From Cordilura impudica (taxonomy: Eukaryota; Arthropoda; Insecta; Diptera; Scathophagidae), in contig OY821518.1 of assembly GCA_963682025.1 (NCBI GenBank), forward strand, positions 221,078,868 to 221,142,867: a DNA stretch of 64,000 nt. Reading direction: 5' to 3'. A program made the translations under genes and the position numbers. Below, in pieces: positions 1 through 9,991 of the stretch; position 1 is the first letter of the stretch; each line of letters begins with the position of its first letter. The notes under the pieces are model-generated. The model searched no databases, was not told where the DNA came from, and worked only from the letters and a program-made list of their open reading frames with translations.

Positions 1-173
1 TTCTGCCAAAGGGTTCAAACATTGGCATAATCTGCCTACGTGCTATATAAAAAAGTGCATCTAGCGTGCACGCGGGAACTGCTTTGAGGAAAGCACTTGA
101 CAAAATTCCTCCTGAGATTGGTTCGGTTCTCACCCAATCTTAGTATCCTTTTGTACACCCCTCTTACACTATA
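1..173 (+). repeat. 5' LTR, 3' part only (window edge)
   Basis: Repeated at 6690-6863 with a single A-run length difference. The left portion, about 575 bp judging from the complete 3' copy, lies outside the window. Confidence 0.93.
44..52 (+). promoter_or_regulatory. Candidate TATA box in the LTR
   Basis: TATATAAAA lies about 120 bp before the LTR end, the expected area for the retrotransposon promoter. The same string is in the 3' LTR near 6733. No experimental start is visible from sequence. Confidence 0.4.
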
Positions 174-408
174 TGGCGATCCTGCCAAGCTAACACTATA
201 TGGCGATCCTGCCCCCTCTTACACTATATGGCGATCCTGCCCCCATACATACACTATATTAAATTTAAATGCCACTATGTACGTAGATTGCTACAAGGCA
301 TACATTATATAACGGTCCAGCGATTTTTATAATATTTGGTGATCCTAGCTGGCGTCCCACCAACACTATATGGCGATCCTGCCTTTTACACTATATGGCG
401 ATCCTGCA
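166..408 (+). repeat. Five dispersed copies of LTR-end plus primer-site unit
   Basis: A 21-bp unit, ACACTATA (LTR end) followed by TGGCGATCCTGCC (primer site), occurs at 166-186, 193-213, 221-241, 363-383 and 388-408. The last copy ends in A instead of C. The third copy extends further left into LTR-end sequence (CCTCTT). The 3' LTR is not followed by such copies, so they belong to the leader. Confidence 0.9.
174..186 (+). other. Primer binding site (tRNA-Arg type)
   Basis: TGGCGATCCTGCC directly follows the LTR end. It begins TGG (complement of CCA) and fits the complement of a tRNA-Arg acceptor end as I remember it from Drosophila. Minus-strand cDNA would start here. Confidence 0.75.
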
Positions 409-638
409 AACACCGATCCTGTAAACACCTACACCACTATATAGATGCCTGCAAAGATAAATTGTGCGAAAACCAATACTGTCTACATCATCAATCAATT
501 AATCCAATAAAGAAAAGATCAAGGGGCGGCAAGAAAACCAAGGCAAACAAACAGCGAAAAGAGCTAAGAAGACTTATCGCAATCAGCCAAGGGGAGCAGA
601 AACATAAATTTTATCAACAATTACGGTTATTAGACTAG
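336..638 (+). CDS. Small leader reading frame, basic C-terminus (doubtful)
   Basis: This is an open frame of 100 codons in the retrotransposon leader whose first codon is TTG, not ATG. The first third translates two of the primer-site repeats and is unlikely to be meaningful. The last third is rich in Lys and Arg (for example KKRSRGGKKTK) and ends at a TAG two bases before the ATG of the next small frame (640). It could be an uORF-like remnant, a leader peptide or chance. I do not recognise a domain. Confidence 0.25.
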   Translation: MVILAGVPPTLYGDPAFYTIWRSCKHRSCKHLHHYIDACKDKLCENQYCLHHQSINPIKKRSRGGKKTKANKQRKELRRLIAISQGEQKHKFYQQLRLLD

Positions 639-639
639 G

Positions 640-792
640 ATGAGTTTCTGGAAAAAGCTAGAAACATCAATAATGCTCATGCTGGCAGGGTATGAAGCAA
701 ACAACGTAATAGACAACGGAAAACAAACAACACATAATCATCGAGAAATTCGTGACAATACGTACACCGACTCCAGCAATCGAAGAAGATGA
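640..792 (+). CDS. Small leader ORF, 50 aa, unknown
   Basis: ATG at 640 to TGA at 790-792 encodes 50 residues starting MSFWKKLETS and ending in three Arg. It begins two bases after the preceding small frame stops and overlaps the membrane-peptide frame (713-919). It has no recognisable domain. Long leaders with small frames upstream of gag are, as I recall, a feature of some 412/Mdg1-group elements, but I cannot confirm homology. Confidence 0.3.
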   Translation: MSFWKKLETSIMLMLAGYEANNVIDNGKQTTHNHREIRDNTYTDSSNRRR

Positions 793-919
793 CCACACCT
801 TACATATAATATTAGTAATAATTTGTATTTTTTTTGCAATTATTTTATACAAAGTGCAACAGCACTATAAGAAATATGCTATTAAAACGGCATCTAGGAT
901 TTGCGCCGCAAATGTTTAA
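713..919 (+). CDS. Leader frame coding a single-span membrane peptide (no ATG)
   Basis: The frame is open for 68 codons between stops at 710 and 917. It reads as an acidic segment with a Pro/Thr stretch (RTPTPAIEEDD), then a hydrophobic run coded by about 800-850 (HIILVIICIFFAIILY), then a basic tail (KVQQHYKKYAIKTASR). This is the layout of a small type-III or tail-type membrane protein. No ATG lies in the open stretch, so expression would need splicing, a non-AUG start or frameshifting from the overlapping 640 ORF. Its function is unknown; it may be a conserved small protein of this retrotransposon group or a chance hydrophobic frame. Confidence 0.35.
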   Translation, partial: TTENKQHIIIEKFVTIRTPTPAIEEDDHTLHIILVIICIFFAIILYKVQQHYKKYAIKTASRICAANV

Positions 920-965
920 AAATTAGATACTTTAGTTAAATAAAACAAATTTTATTTTACCTTAA

Positions 966-2222
966 ATGGACAAATTTAATATTATACAAGAACTTTTAAG
1001 AAATTTAAAAAAACAGCCAAATAGGAGATATACACAAAAAACAATTAAAGCTAAATTACAAGTAGTCAAGGAAATTAGTCAGGAAATAATAAGTGAAACT
1101 AAATTAGAAGAAAGGGAAAACATTTTGAAAACATTAGTAAAACTAGAGAAGGAAATAACAAAACTATTAAGACCAATGGAAACAGAAGAACCCCAACCAG
1201 AGGGAGAAGAAAAAATAGAAGCACATATAACAGAATTAGAACCAGAAATAGAAAACAATACGAACATGGCGTCTTTTAATCTAGAAACGGCATTCAAGAT
1301 AATCCCTGAATTCAAAGGTAATTTTCAAGAACTTAAACCATTTCTGACAATAATAAAATTAATATACGACACCTTGAATGATACATCTAAACCAGTCTTA
1401 ATAAATTTCGTAATAAACGTAAAATGTAGCTCAACGGTTAGAACGGCAATTGGTTCCGACCCATTAACAGATTTTAATTCCCTAAAAACATGGCTCACAA
1501 ATAGGTATAAGAATAATCGAACAGTGAGTAAAATACAAAATCTACTTTCTAGATTTCAACAACGAAATGACTCAATAAGTACCTATAGTGATAAAATTTT
1601 GAAACTAATTGACGAACTAAACGAAGTGCAAATACAAGAGTTAAAGTTAGAAAATGAAACAGAAATACACAACGTGAAAAAAATAAATGAACTATATTCT
1701 CTTAATATATTCAAACAAGGTTTGAATGAAAAATATATAAGTACAATATTTGCTGCACAACCAAAAACACTAAATGAAGCAGTAACTTTAGCATTAAATA
1801 TAGAAGGTCAAGTAGAAAACCAAGTTATGTTTTTTAGTAGAAACAGGAACAATACCTACAACAATCCTAACAGAAATAATCCAAATAGAAGGAACAATCA
1901 GGGAAGTAACAATTCCAATTATAACCAACGAAACAATAACACGGGTAGAGATTACCACAATTCAAATAGACATCCTAACAATAATTATTCAGACAGCAGT
2001 AATAATAATTCAAATAGAAACAATTCCAACAGAAGTTCGAATAGCAACTACCGTTACAATAATAATTCGAATAGAAATAATAACAATAATGGCAGTTATA
2101 ATTCAAATAACCAAAATCGACATAATAACCAAAATCGAAGGAACTATAACAATAGTTCACGAAACATACACGTGTTACAGGAAAACTCCCAGAGTCCGGA
2201 GGGGACTCAAGCGAACAATTAA
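966..2222 (+). CDS. gag: Gag of Ty3/Gypsy element
   Basis: This 418-residue frame is placed between the leader and pol and is inferred to be the structural protein that builds the virus-like particle. It starts with a Lys-rich helical segment, followed by an acidic stretch (around residues 75-100) and a capsid-like helical region (about 100-290). From about residue 300 to the end it is extremely Asn-rich with interspersed Arg and Ser and carries no CCHC zinc knuckle, so RNA binding may rely on the basic Asn/Arg tail. The last 67 bases overlap the pol frame (open from 2156) in the -1 frame, the usual arrangement for Gag-Pol made by ribosomal frameshifting. The frame is undamaged. Confidence 0.85.
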   Translation: MDKFNIIQELLRNLKKQPNRRYTQKTIKAKLQVVKEISQEIISETKLEERENILKTLVKLEKEITKLLRPMETEEPQPEGEEKIEAHITELEPEIENNTNMASFNLETAFKIIPEFKGNFQELKPFLTIIKLIYDTLNDTSKPVLINFVINVKCSSTVRTAIGSDPLTDFNSLKTWLTNRYKNNRTVSKIQNLLSRFQQRNDSISTYSDKILKLIDELNEVQIQELKLENETEIHNVKKINELYSLNIFKQGLNEKYISTIFAAQPKTLNEAVTLALNIEGQVENQVMFFSRNRNNTYNNPNRNNPNRRNNQGSNNSNYNQRNNNTGRDYHNSNRHPNNNYSDSSNNNSNRNNSNRSSNSNYRYNNNSNRNNNNNGSYNSNNQNRHNNQNRRNYNNSSRNIHVLQENSQSPEGTQANN

Positions 2223-2314
2223 ATGCACCTTCCGGAAATAATAAACATAAAATATTTAATATTACGAATAACATTACAAATTATATAGAATTAAAATATA
2301 AATTAGATAACTAA

Positions 2315-5300
2315 TATTTAACTTTCCTAGTGGACACTGGCGCTGACATATCTTTATGCAAAAAGAATGTTCTTAATACAAATGAAACAATTAACGAAAA
2401 TAATTGTTGTACGTTGTCAGGCATTTCAAATGAATCCATTACCTCGTTAGGTACACTTGATATGCATTTTAGCATATTTAATAAAAGTATTTCACACGAA
2501 TTCCAAATAATAGAAGCCGATTTTCCAATTATAACAGATGGAATAATAGGTCGCGATATTTTAAATAAACTATTAGCTAAAATAGACTATGAAACTTTTA
2601 CTATAACTTTTGTTGTTGAGAATGAAGAATATACCATACCTATGAAATCAAAAGTCTTAAGAGATTTTTACCTAACAATACCCAAACGTAGCGAAGTCAT
2701 ACATCAAATTAACGTAAATTTAACGGAAGACAGTTTAGTTCTAAACAAACAATTAGAAGAAGGAGTATTTCTAAGTAATTGCATCATTCCAAAGGAAGGA
2801 ATTGCTCACGTAAAAATACTTAATACAACTGATAGAGATGTAAAACTTAGGAATATTGAACTTAACGTCGAACCAATTTCTAATTATATTTGTGTAACTG
2901 GAAATAAACGGAATTTTACTAGTACAGATAGAAAACGATTTGAGAAATTATTAGACACATTGAATATTGATAATATTGATAATTATGCTAAAAATTCTCT
3001 AAATGAAATAATTGAAGAATACTCTGACATTTTTCATTTGGAAGGAGACAAACTATCAGCTAATAATTTTTATACTCAACATTTGACTGTATCAGATAAA
3101 ACACCTGTATATATAAAAAATTATCGTTTGCCACAGACACAAATAGAGGAAATTAATCAACAGGTTAAAAAACTGTTTGATGACGATATAATAGAAAATT
3201 CTACTAGTGCCTACAACTCACCATTGCTTGTTGTTCCAAAGAAGAACGATGGAGATAAAGGGAAATGGCGACTTGTAGTTGATTTTAGACAACTCAACAA
3301 AAAATTAGTAAACGATAAATTTCCATTAACAAAATTAGAAGATGTACTAGACAAACTGGGTAGAGCGAAATATTTTTCAACTTTAGATATGACTAGCTCT
3401 TTTCATCAGATAATGTTGGATGAAAATTCTAGACATCACACTGCATTTTCAACATCAGATGGTCACTATCAATTTAAAAGATTACCTTTTGGATTAAAAA
3501 TTTCATCGAATAGTTTCCAGCGAATGTTAACTATCGCACTCTCAGGTTTAGATAGCAAAGCTTTTCTTTACGTAGATGACATCATTATTTTTGGATGTAG
3601 TTTAAAACATCATAATGAAAACCTAATTAATGTTTTTGAAAGGTTAAGAAAATATAATCTTAAACTAAACGCAAGTAAATGTGTATTTTTAAAATCTGAA
3701 GTCGTTTATTTAGGTCACTTAATAACCAAAGACGGCATAAAAACCGATCCTGCAAAACATAAGGCAATTGAAAATTATCCCGTACCAAAAGATGCGGATG
3801 AAGTTCGACGATTCGTGGCATTTTGTAATTACTATAGAAGATTTATACCTCATTTTGCAGATTTAACTAAATGTTTGAATAATCTGTTAAAGAAAGGTCA
3901 AATATTTGTCTGGTCTGACGAATGCCAAAAATCATTTGAAACACTGAAATTGAAGTTAATTAACCCACCTGTTTTGCAATATCCAGATTTTTCAAAAACA
4001 TTTGTGCTTACCACTGATGCATCAAACTATGCATTAGGAGCTGTACTTTCGCAAGATAACAATGGTAACGATTTACCAATATCATACGCAAGTAAATCTC
4101 TTCAAAAACACGACTTAAACAAATCCGTAATAGAAAAAGAACTACTAGCTATTCACTGGTCCATAAATTTTTTCAGACCATACCTGTACGGTAGAAAATT
4201 TACAGTAGTAACAGATCATAGACCACTCGTTTCGCTATTTTCACATAAAAACCCATCTTCTAAACTGACAAGAATTAGATTGGATTTATGTGATTACGAT
4301 TTTGATATAGTTTACAAAAAGGGCTGCATGAACACTAATGCAGATGCCTTATCGAGAATTCAAATTAATTCTGATATATTAAAAACAATGATTCCCACAT
4401 GTGATGAAGAGGCAGTTAGCAAGAAATTACTACCCATCACAAGAAGTATGCAAGCAAGGCAAAATTTAATTCCTGAAAATAGAGACAGTACCAAAGATAT
4501 TCATATATGGGAATGTACGTCCATTTCAGATGTCAACAATGTGCACAAAATGATGTTTTCTATGAAGTTAGAATTCGGTCAAATTAATAAAGTTCAAGAT
4601 GATTTTATCATAGGTTTTAACGATAATCCTACATGTCTAGACATGATTATGGAGAAATTAATTACTTACATGAATAAAAATCGGATACGAGATCTCGCAT
4701 TATCAGTAGATAATGAAATATTTGAACACGTGTCAATGAAAAGGTTTAAAGAAACCTACACGTCTATTTATAATAAAATGTTGAAAAGATTAAAGAATCT
4801 TTATTTGAATATTATTTTATATAAGCCTTTGCAGAGAATAGTAGATAAAGAAGTACAATTAAATTTAATTAAAGAATATCATGATAGTCCAATTGGAGGA
4901 CATCAAGGAATCAGAAGAACCATATTAAGATTAAAACAAAGATACATTTGGAAGAACATGAACAAGATGGTTAAGAGATACATTAATGATTGTGATTCAT
5001 GCTTAAAAAACAAGCAAATTAAGAAGATAAAAGAAAAAATGCGGATTACTGACACGCCAGAAAATACTTTTGAAACAATTTCTATCGATACGATAGGTCC
5101 ACTTAGGTTATCGAATAATTATAGGTATATTCTCACGCTGCAATGCGATTTAAGCAAATATGTCATAGCATATCCTATGGAGACAAAGGAAGCTAGGAGC
5201 ATAGCTCAGGTTTTAGTGGAACACTGCATACTTAAATATGGCACTTTTAAAATCTTGAAATCTGACAGAGGTACGGAATTTGCTAACCAATTACTGAAAG

Positions 5301-5872
5301 AAATATGCGACATGTTAAAAATAGAACAGAAATTTTCCACTCCCTATCACCACCAAACAATAGGTTCCTTGGAAAGAAATCACAGAGTCCTAAACGAATA
5401 CTTATTGAACTTTACGGAAAATGAGGAATGGGACGCTTGGATTCAATACTACACATTTGCATATAACACAACTCCAAACGTAGATACAGGGTACACACCT
5501 TTTGAGTTAGTATTTGGTAAATTAGCGAGACTACCCACAGACAAAATTACAGATAACAAGCCAGTCTATAATCTAGAAAATTATGCAAACGAGTTCAAAA
5601 CTAGAATAGCATCGGCATTAGATAGAGCTAAAAAATTAATTAAAATAGCAAAAGAGAAAAGAAAAATACAATGTGATAATTACACTAATGTTAGCAACTT
5701 TAAAAAAGGAGATTTAGTATTAGTAAAATATGAAAGTAGGAGAAAAAATACTTGCCCTACTCATGGTCCATATGAAATTATAAATACTGAAAATGAAAAT
5801 TCAATTTTAGATGTAAAAGGAAATATGAAATCATATCATAATAATACTTTAAAATTATATAAACGTAAATGA
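2315..5872 (+). CDS. pol: Pol polyprotein: protease, RT, RNase H, integrase
   Basis: Domains in order: aspartic protease (VDTGAD, coded at 2330); reverse transcriptase with an intact YVDD box near 3570; RNase H (TTDAS near 4015); a gap region; integrase with an HHCC zinc finger (GGHQG... and CDSCLKN, about 4895-5005) and a D-D-E core (SIDTIG near 5083, KSDRGTEF near 5260, SLERNH near 5370); and a C-terminal GPY/F-like HGPYEI. The -1 frame is open upstream to 2156 except for one TAA at 2312-2314 in the linker just before the protease. Without readthrough, this copy therefore cannot make a full Gag-Pol. There is no ATG ahead of the protease, consistent with frameshift expression from gag. Confidence 0.93.
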   Translation, partial: YLTFLVDTGADISLCKKNVLNTNETINENNCCTLSGISNESITSLGTLDMHFSIFNKSISHEFQIIEADFPIITDGIIGRDILNKLLAKIDYETFTITFVVENEEYTIPMKSKVLRDFYLTIPKRSEVIHQINVNLTEDSLVLNKQLEEGVFLSNCIIPKEGIAHVKILNTTDRDVKLRNIELNVEPISNYICVTGNKRNFTSTDRKRFEKLLDTLNIDNIDNYAKNSLNEIIEEYSDIFHLEGDKLSANNFYTQHLTVSDKTPVYIKNYRLPQTQIEEINQQVKKLFDDDIIENSTSAYNSPLLVVPKKNDGDKGKWRLVVDFRQLNKKLVNDKFPLTKLEDVLDKLGRAKYFSTLDMTSSFHQIMLDENSRHHTAFSTSDGHYQFKRLPFGLKISSNSFQRMLTIALSGLDSKAFLYVDDIIIFGCSLKHHNENLINVFERLRKYNLKLNASKCVFLKSEVVYLGHLITKDGIKTDPAKHKAIENYPVPKDADEVRRFVAFCNYYRRFIPHFADLTKCLNNLLKKGQIFVWSDECQKSFETLKLKLINPPVLQYPDFSKTFVLTTDASNYALGAVLSQDNNGNDLPISYASKSLQKHDLNKSVIEKELLAIHWSINFFRPYLYGRKFTVVTDHRPLVSLFSHKNPSSKLTRIRLDLCDYDFDIVYKKGCMNTNADALSRIQINSDILKTMIPTCDEEAVSKKLLPITRSMQARQNLIPENRDSTKDIHIWECTSISDVNNVHKMMFSMKLEFGQINKVQDDFIIGFNDNPTCLDMIMEKLITYMNKNRIRDLALSVDNEIFEHVSMKRFKETYTSIYNKMLKRLKNLYLNIILYKPLQRIVDKEVQLNLIKEYHDSPIGGHQGIRRTILRLKQRYIWKNMNKMVKRYINDCDSCLKNKQIKKIKEKMRITDTPENTFETISIDTIGPLRLSNNYRYILTLQCDLSKYVIAYPMETKEARSIAQVLVEHCILKYGTFKILKSDRGTEFANQLLKEICDMLKIEQKFSTPYHHQTIGSLERNHRVLNEYLLNFTENEEWDAWIQYYTFAYNTTPNVDTGYTPFELVFGKLARLPTDKITDNKPVYNLENYANEFKTRIASALDRAKKLIKIAKEKRKIQCDNYTNVSNFKKGDLVLVKYESRRKNTCPTHGPYEIINTENENSILDVKGNMKSYHNNTLKLYKRK

Positions 5873-6102
5873 AAATGTAAAATTGTATAGATTGTTAATT
5901 ACTACATATAAGAGCACATAGTAAACTTACTTATTTATATTGTTAATAAATAGATATAGAAATTACTTATTACATTTTTTTTATAATATTATATCACAAA
6001 AACAAAATTAGAATAACCACTAAGTTTAAGAGAAACAAAAATAACATTTTTATTTTAAGTAATGAAATTCATGAATTTTCTAAAACCCATAAATTTCATC
6101 TT

Positions 6103-6113
6103 AAGGGTAGGGG
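6103..6113 (+). other. Polypurine tract
   Basis: AAGGGTAGGGG, all purine except one T, lies directly before the 3' LTR and would prime plus-strand DNA synthesis. Confidence 0.7.
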
Positions 6114-6863
6114 TGTGATGATGTTACACACATCTTCATTTATCTTTATTTATTTCATTTATTCATCTTTATTTGTTTATATTTTTTTGTTTATTTTTGT
6201 TTACTATATGCACATGCACATATTTATTTGTAATTATTTGTTTACATTTATTTATTTTTTTTGCATATCTTTTCTTTTCATTCAACACATACCACAAAGT
6301 ACACTAACCTTGGTTAAAGGGTTGAATTACAAAACAATAAATTATTGTGTAATTAAATATCACTGGAATGCGAAATGACAAATTTGTGAAAATTCAAATT
6401 GTGTCAATAACCCATGACAAATAGGAATGTCACTCAAATTTTGAGGGGACAAATTTAAATTGATTATTGAACGTTTTCTGATTGGCTATTGAGCCCAACG
6501 TTTAAAAATCAATGAATTTGTAATATGCGAATGTAAAGAAAAGAGAAGACTATTATTTAAATTAAGTAAAAATATTAAATTATAATGATATAAAAGACCA
6601 GCATTTTAAAATAAATAAATCAATTATAATTCTGATTTGAAAGGGTTATAATTAAAACCAAACAGAGATTTTCTCTTTTTACTGGCATATTCTGCCAAAG
6701 GGTTCAAACATTGGCATAATCTGCCTACGTGCTATATAAAAAAAGTGCATCTAGCGTGCACGCGGGAACTGCTTTGAGGAAAGCACTTGACAAAATTCCT
6801 CCTGAGATTGGTTCGGTTCTCACCCAATCTTAGTATCCTTTTGTACACCCCTCTTACACTATA
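6114..6863 (+). repeat. 3' LTR, about 750 bp
   Basis: The LTR starts at a TG just after the polypurine tract and ends ...ACTATA, the same end that precedes the primer site in the 5' LTR. The left half is T-rich (TTTATT runs). The left border is inferred from the polypurine tract and may be off by a few bases; the right border is fixed by comparison with 1-173. Confidence 0.8.
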
Positions 6864-7160
6864 CTCAAAAAGATACAGCGTTTCCAGCGACCGGCCTCAT
6901 ACGGTATATAGTATACAAATCAGTTTTTAAAAAATTTTAAACCGATTTTCTCTCAAATAAATGTTCGAAGTCCGTGAACATCTTCGTGACCAATTCTTTT
7001 GAAATTTTAGACACTATATCTACACAAAAATCATCAGGTAACCACGAAGTTTCTTTTTAATTCCATTTTTTTCCCCCATTTTTTAACAACAAATTCCCGA
7101 AATTGAATAGCACAAATCGTTTTTCACTTCAAAATGCTGCAAAAAAAATTGAAAAACTCT
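6864..7160 (+). repeat. Dispersed repeat, copy 1 (second copy at 48226)
   Basis: The sequence from AAAGATACAG through AAAATGCTGCAAAAAAAATTG recurs at 48231-48310 and 48975-49112. Compared with that copy, this one has an extra stretch of about 70 bp after CCAGCGACCG but lacks the 664-bp insert at 48311-48974. It has no coding content, and its family is unknown. The Gypsy element sits at its left edge. Confidence 0.7.
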
Positions 7161-7916
7161 TCGTCACTACTTCACATGGTCCGGTAACGAGTTATGATGT
7201 TCACCGCAAAACAACAACGCCTCCGGATATTGGCTGTCACGGACTTATTTATTAAAATTTTTAGTTGAAAATTTTTTCAAAGATTCTTTAAATGTTATGC
7301 TATAACGTGTATTCATGTCTTCAAAAAAGAATTGTGCAATTAATTATTATTATTAACTTTTAAAACCTTTAAAACCCCCTCCCTTAAGAAACTTTTAGGA
7401 ACCTTGCTCTAAAACGTTTTTTTTTCTATGCTATTCTATTTCTTCTACAATAAAATGGAGTTCGGTTGTAACGAACTCGGCGGGACCGGCCAAATTAGTT
7501 CGTTATAGACTAAGTTGGTTATAACCGTAGTATTTTTTGTTTGTTTTGTCCGAAAGGTTTAAAAACTTTTTTAGTTGAATAAGTTTACTTATTTTGATGC
7601 ATTTTAAAAAGTTAAAAACATAAATTAAATTATTAAATTATTAAGACTAAAATTACCGAGTTTCTATCAAAATAAAATATTTTTTTAAAATCATATAATA
7701 TTAAAAACTCCTTATGTATAGAAGCAGAAAGTATAAAGCAAAGATTGGCTACTGGCAAACTTATGCGAAATTATACATAAAAGGACATTTTACAAAACTT
7801 CATTTGAAAATCGAAGTTTTTGGTTTGTATTTTCTACAACTGTTTTCCGATTTAATTTTTTTTCTTTTTTAAATTTTAAAAACATGAAAATTAATTTTTT
7901 TTAAATATATAAAATA
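7161..7916. other. Non-coding, AT-rich, nothing recognised
   Basis: Long A and T runs and no credible frame. TTCGTTATAGAC-type stretches around 7440-7530 do not match any family I know. Confidence 0.5.
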
Positions 7917-9534
7917 CTAGATGTAACCCGGTGCGCTTCGCTACACCCTCCCCCCCCCCCCCTCCGAATTGTTACGAAAACGCTCACGCAAGTCCCAAGG
8001 CTCTCACTAACACAGTAATTCAGATATATCACGTTTAATATTAAGTTTGTATAGGGGTACCATGCGCATTTGTCCAATCCCGCCCATTTTTTTGTCTGAC
8101 TACTCACGTTAATAATAGATGACCTAAGATAAATTTTCAAAGCTCTCTCTCTATCATAGTACTTTATATATATGATATTAAAAATTTACTTTGAATGGGA
8201 GCTGCCACGCCCACTAAAAATATTAAAAAAAATACAGCCTGTAGCACTTCCGATATCCGCAGTAAGAATCAGTGAAAATTTCAGGAAGATCAGATAAGTC
8301 GTTACGGAGATTACCTCCTACAAACAAACAAACACATTACCTCTTTAATTCTTTGTTTTTGATACTTACTGATATAAAAATTTTTTTGTTTGTTTTCGCG
8401 ATTTTTGATTTTGACAATATATTTTCCACGACAAATCACATTAATAACTATTGTACTTGTCAAAAGACTGTTGCTTTCGTAGTACATCATATTTTTGATA
8501 TAGGAGGTGCAACGCCCACTTATCCCATCCCGCCCAATTTTTATTGGACGACTCATATTAATATCTGCGGGACTCGTGCAAAATATCGAGCCTTTCCCAG
8601 TTATATGATATTAGATATCTACTTTGCATGGGCGGTGCTACGCCCACTGCTTCTATTACGCCTATTTTTTTGATCGACTAATCACACAAAGAACCTATGG
8701 GCTCACGCAAAGCCACAAAGCTCTCTCTTTTACAGTACTCCAAATATTTGACATTTAATAGTTACTTTGCATGTGCAGCTCCACGCCCATTGGTGTGAAC
8801 CCGCCAATTTTTTGTCTGACTACTCATACTAAGATCTGATGGTGTCGTGCAAAGTGTCAAAGCTTCCCTCTTTTAGTACACCAGTTATATGATATCATAT
8901 ATTTACTTTGTACGGGCAGTGCCACGCCCACTGCTCCGATCACGCCCATTTTTTGTCTAACTAATCATATGAATAACTAATGGGTTCACACAAAGTCCCA
9001 AGACTATCACTATAACAGTACTCCAGATATATGGCATTTTATATTTTATTTGTATGGCAGGTGCCACGCCTATTGGTCCGCTAGTGCCCATTTTTTGTCC
9101 GACTGCTCACATTAATAATAGGTCTCATCAGACAAATTTTAAAAGCTCTCTCTATCATAGTACTCGAGATACATAACATTGAATTATTACTTGTATGGGA
9201 GGTACCACGCCCACTTCTCCGATCCGGCCCATTTCCGGCGCGGATACTAATATTAACAATAGGTGACCTCACACAAATTTGCAAAGCTCTCCCTGTCATG
9301 GTACTCAATATATGTATATGATATTAAAAATTTACTTTGTGTGGGAGGTGCCACGCCCACTAAAAATATTAAAAAAATTATAGCCTATAGCACTTCCCAT
9401 ATCCGCAGTAAGACTCTGTGAAAATTTCAGGAAGATCAGATGGCTAGTTACGGAGATTACCCCCTACAAACAAACAAACAAACAAACAAACAAACAAACA
9501 AACACACACTACCTCTTTATTATATTAGTATAGA
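7917..9534 (-). mobile_element. Non-autonomous Helitron, composite
   Basis: Read on the minus strand it begins TCTATACTAATATAATAAAG at 9534, flanked by A. It ends at 7917 with a hairpin (GGTGTAGCG..GCACACC-type stem) followed by CTAG, flanked by T. TC start, CTAG end, 3' hairpin and A|T flanks with no target duplication are Helitron hallmarks. A (GTTT)n run follows the 5' end. Inside are degenerate monomers of about 125-145 bp carrying GGGCGTGGCACC. A second internal 5' end (AAAGAGGTAATGTG, then GTTTG repeats, near 8318-8350) shows it is two related elements fused. There is no Rep or helicase coding. It has the same architecture as 59476-61270. Confidence 0.75.
8318..8350 (-). repeat. Internal second Helitron 5' end
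   Basis: GTAGGAGGTAATCTCCGTAAC preceded by GTTTG repeats and AGAGGTAAT, read on the minus strand, duplicates the start found at 9534. The right unit is therefore long and the left unit short (about 430 bp). Confidence 0.65.
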
Positions 9535-9641
9535 TAGGATAATTTTGAAATGGGAAAAAAATTTGTTTGTTAAAGTCAAAATAAACGGGCGCCTAGGCGC
9601 TACACAATCCACTAGTTTATATATATTCAATAACATTCAAT

Positions 9642-9991
9642 TTATTTCTGAACGCCAGCCAATATAAAAACAGCCAAGTAAGCATGAAGCATCGAATTCT
9701 TCATGTTTTTCATTCTTTGCCCGACAAATGCATACATTTTCAAAATCATTTTCTCAATGTGCGGTGAAAATATCGAGAAAGCATCCTTGATACTATTCAC
9801 GCGAGACAAAATTGCACTAGTAGTACCTGGCCGTAGTCTCAACACATTAGCGGTTCGATTGCATCCTGCTGTTTGCATAAGCCAAAGCCTTTTGTCATTT
9901 GAGACAAGCAAAGGCTCAATATTAACAAAATCAGCACCGGCATCAACTTTAGCATCAAAACTCCATAGACTATCATTTACAAAATACGTAT
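9642..9991 (-). pseudogene. piggyBac-like transposase fragment
   Basis: The minus-strand frame carries RLRPGTTSAILSRVNSIKDAF, then a helix and ...LHAYLAVFILAGVQK. This matches the pattern of the N-terminal part of PGBD-type piggyBac transposases (R-x-x-PGPT ... AYLGLLILAGV). It stops directly after this motif; the catalytic domain is absent. The open frame reaches 9991 without an ATG at its upstream end. It is a dead scrap next to the Penelope remnant. The assignment rests on motif memory. Confidence 0.5.

Larger units (their letters stand above)
1..6863 (+). mobile_element. Ty3/Gypsy LTR retrotransposon, 412/Mdg1-like, nearly complete
   Basis: Two LTR copies (1-173, truncated by the window edge, and 6114-6863) flank a primer binding site, a long leader, gag (966-2222), pol (2315-5872) and a polypurine tract. 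Pol order is protease, RT, RNase H, integrase, which is Ty3/Gypsy order. No env frame follows pol. The primer site begins TGGCGATCCTGCC, which fits the 3' end of an insect tRNA-Arg as I recall it; tRNA-Arg priming is typical of the 412/Mdg1 group. The 173 bp that can be compared between LTRs differ only by one A in an A-run, so the insertion is recent. One in-frame TAA at 2312 interrupts the protease linker. The element inserted into a local repeat also present near 48226. Confidence 0.93.

Noticed and set aside
1079..1315. Minus-strand frame opposite gag, and 1975-2274 likewise
   Set aside because: Antisense shadows of the Asn-rich gag coding region.
5873..6378. Possible env gene after pol (including the 87-codon frame at 6115-6378)
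   Set aside because: The frame starts inside the 3' LTR and is a T-rich low-complexity translation; no signal peptide, furin site or fusion motif is seen.
8272..8673. Open frame of 133 codons on the plus strand
   Set aside because: It lies across Helitron monomers; the same peptide pieces appear in the other composite Helitron in a different order, so it reflects repeats and not a gene.
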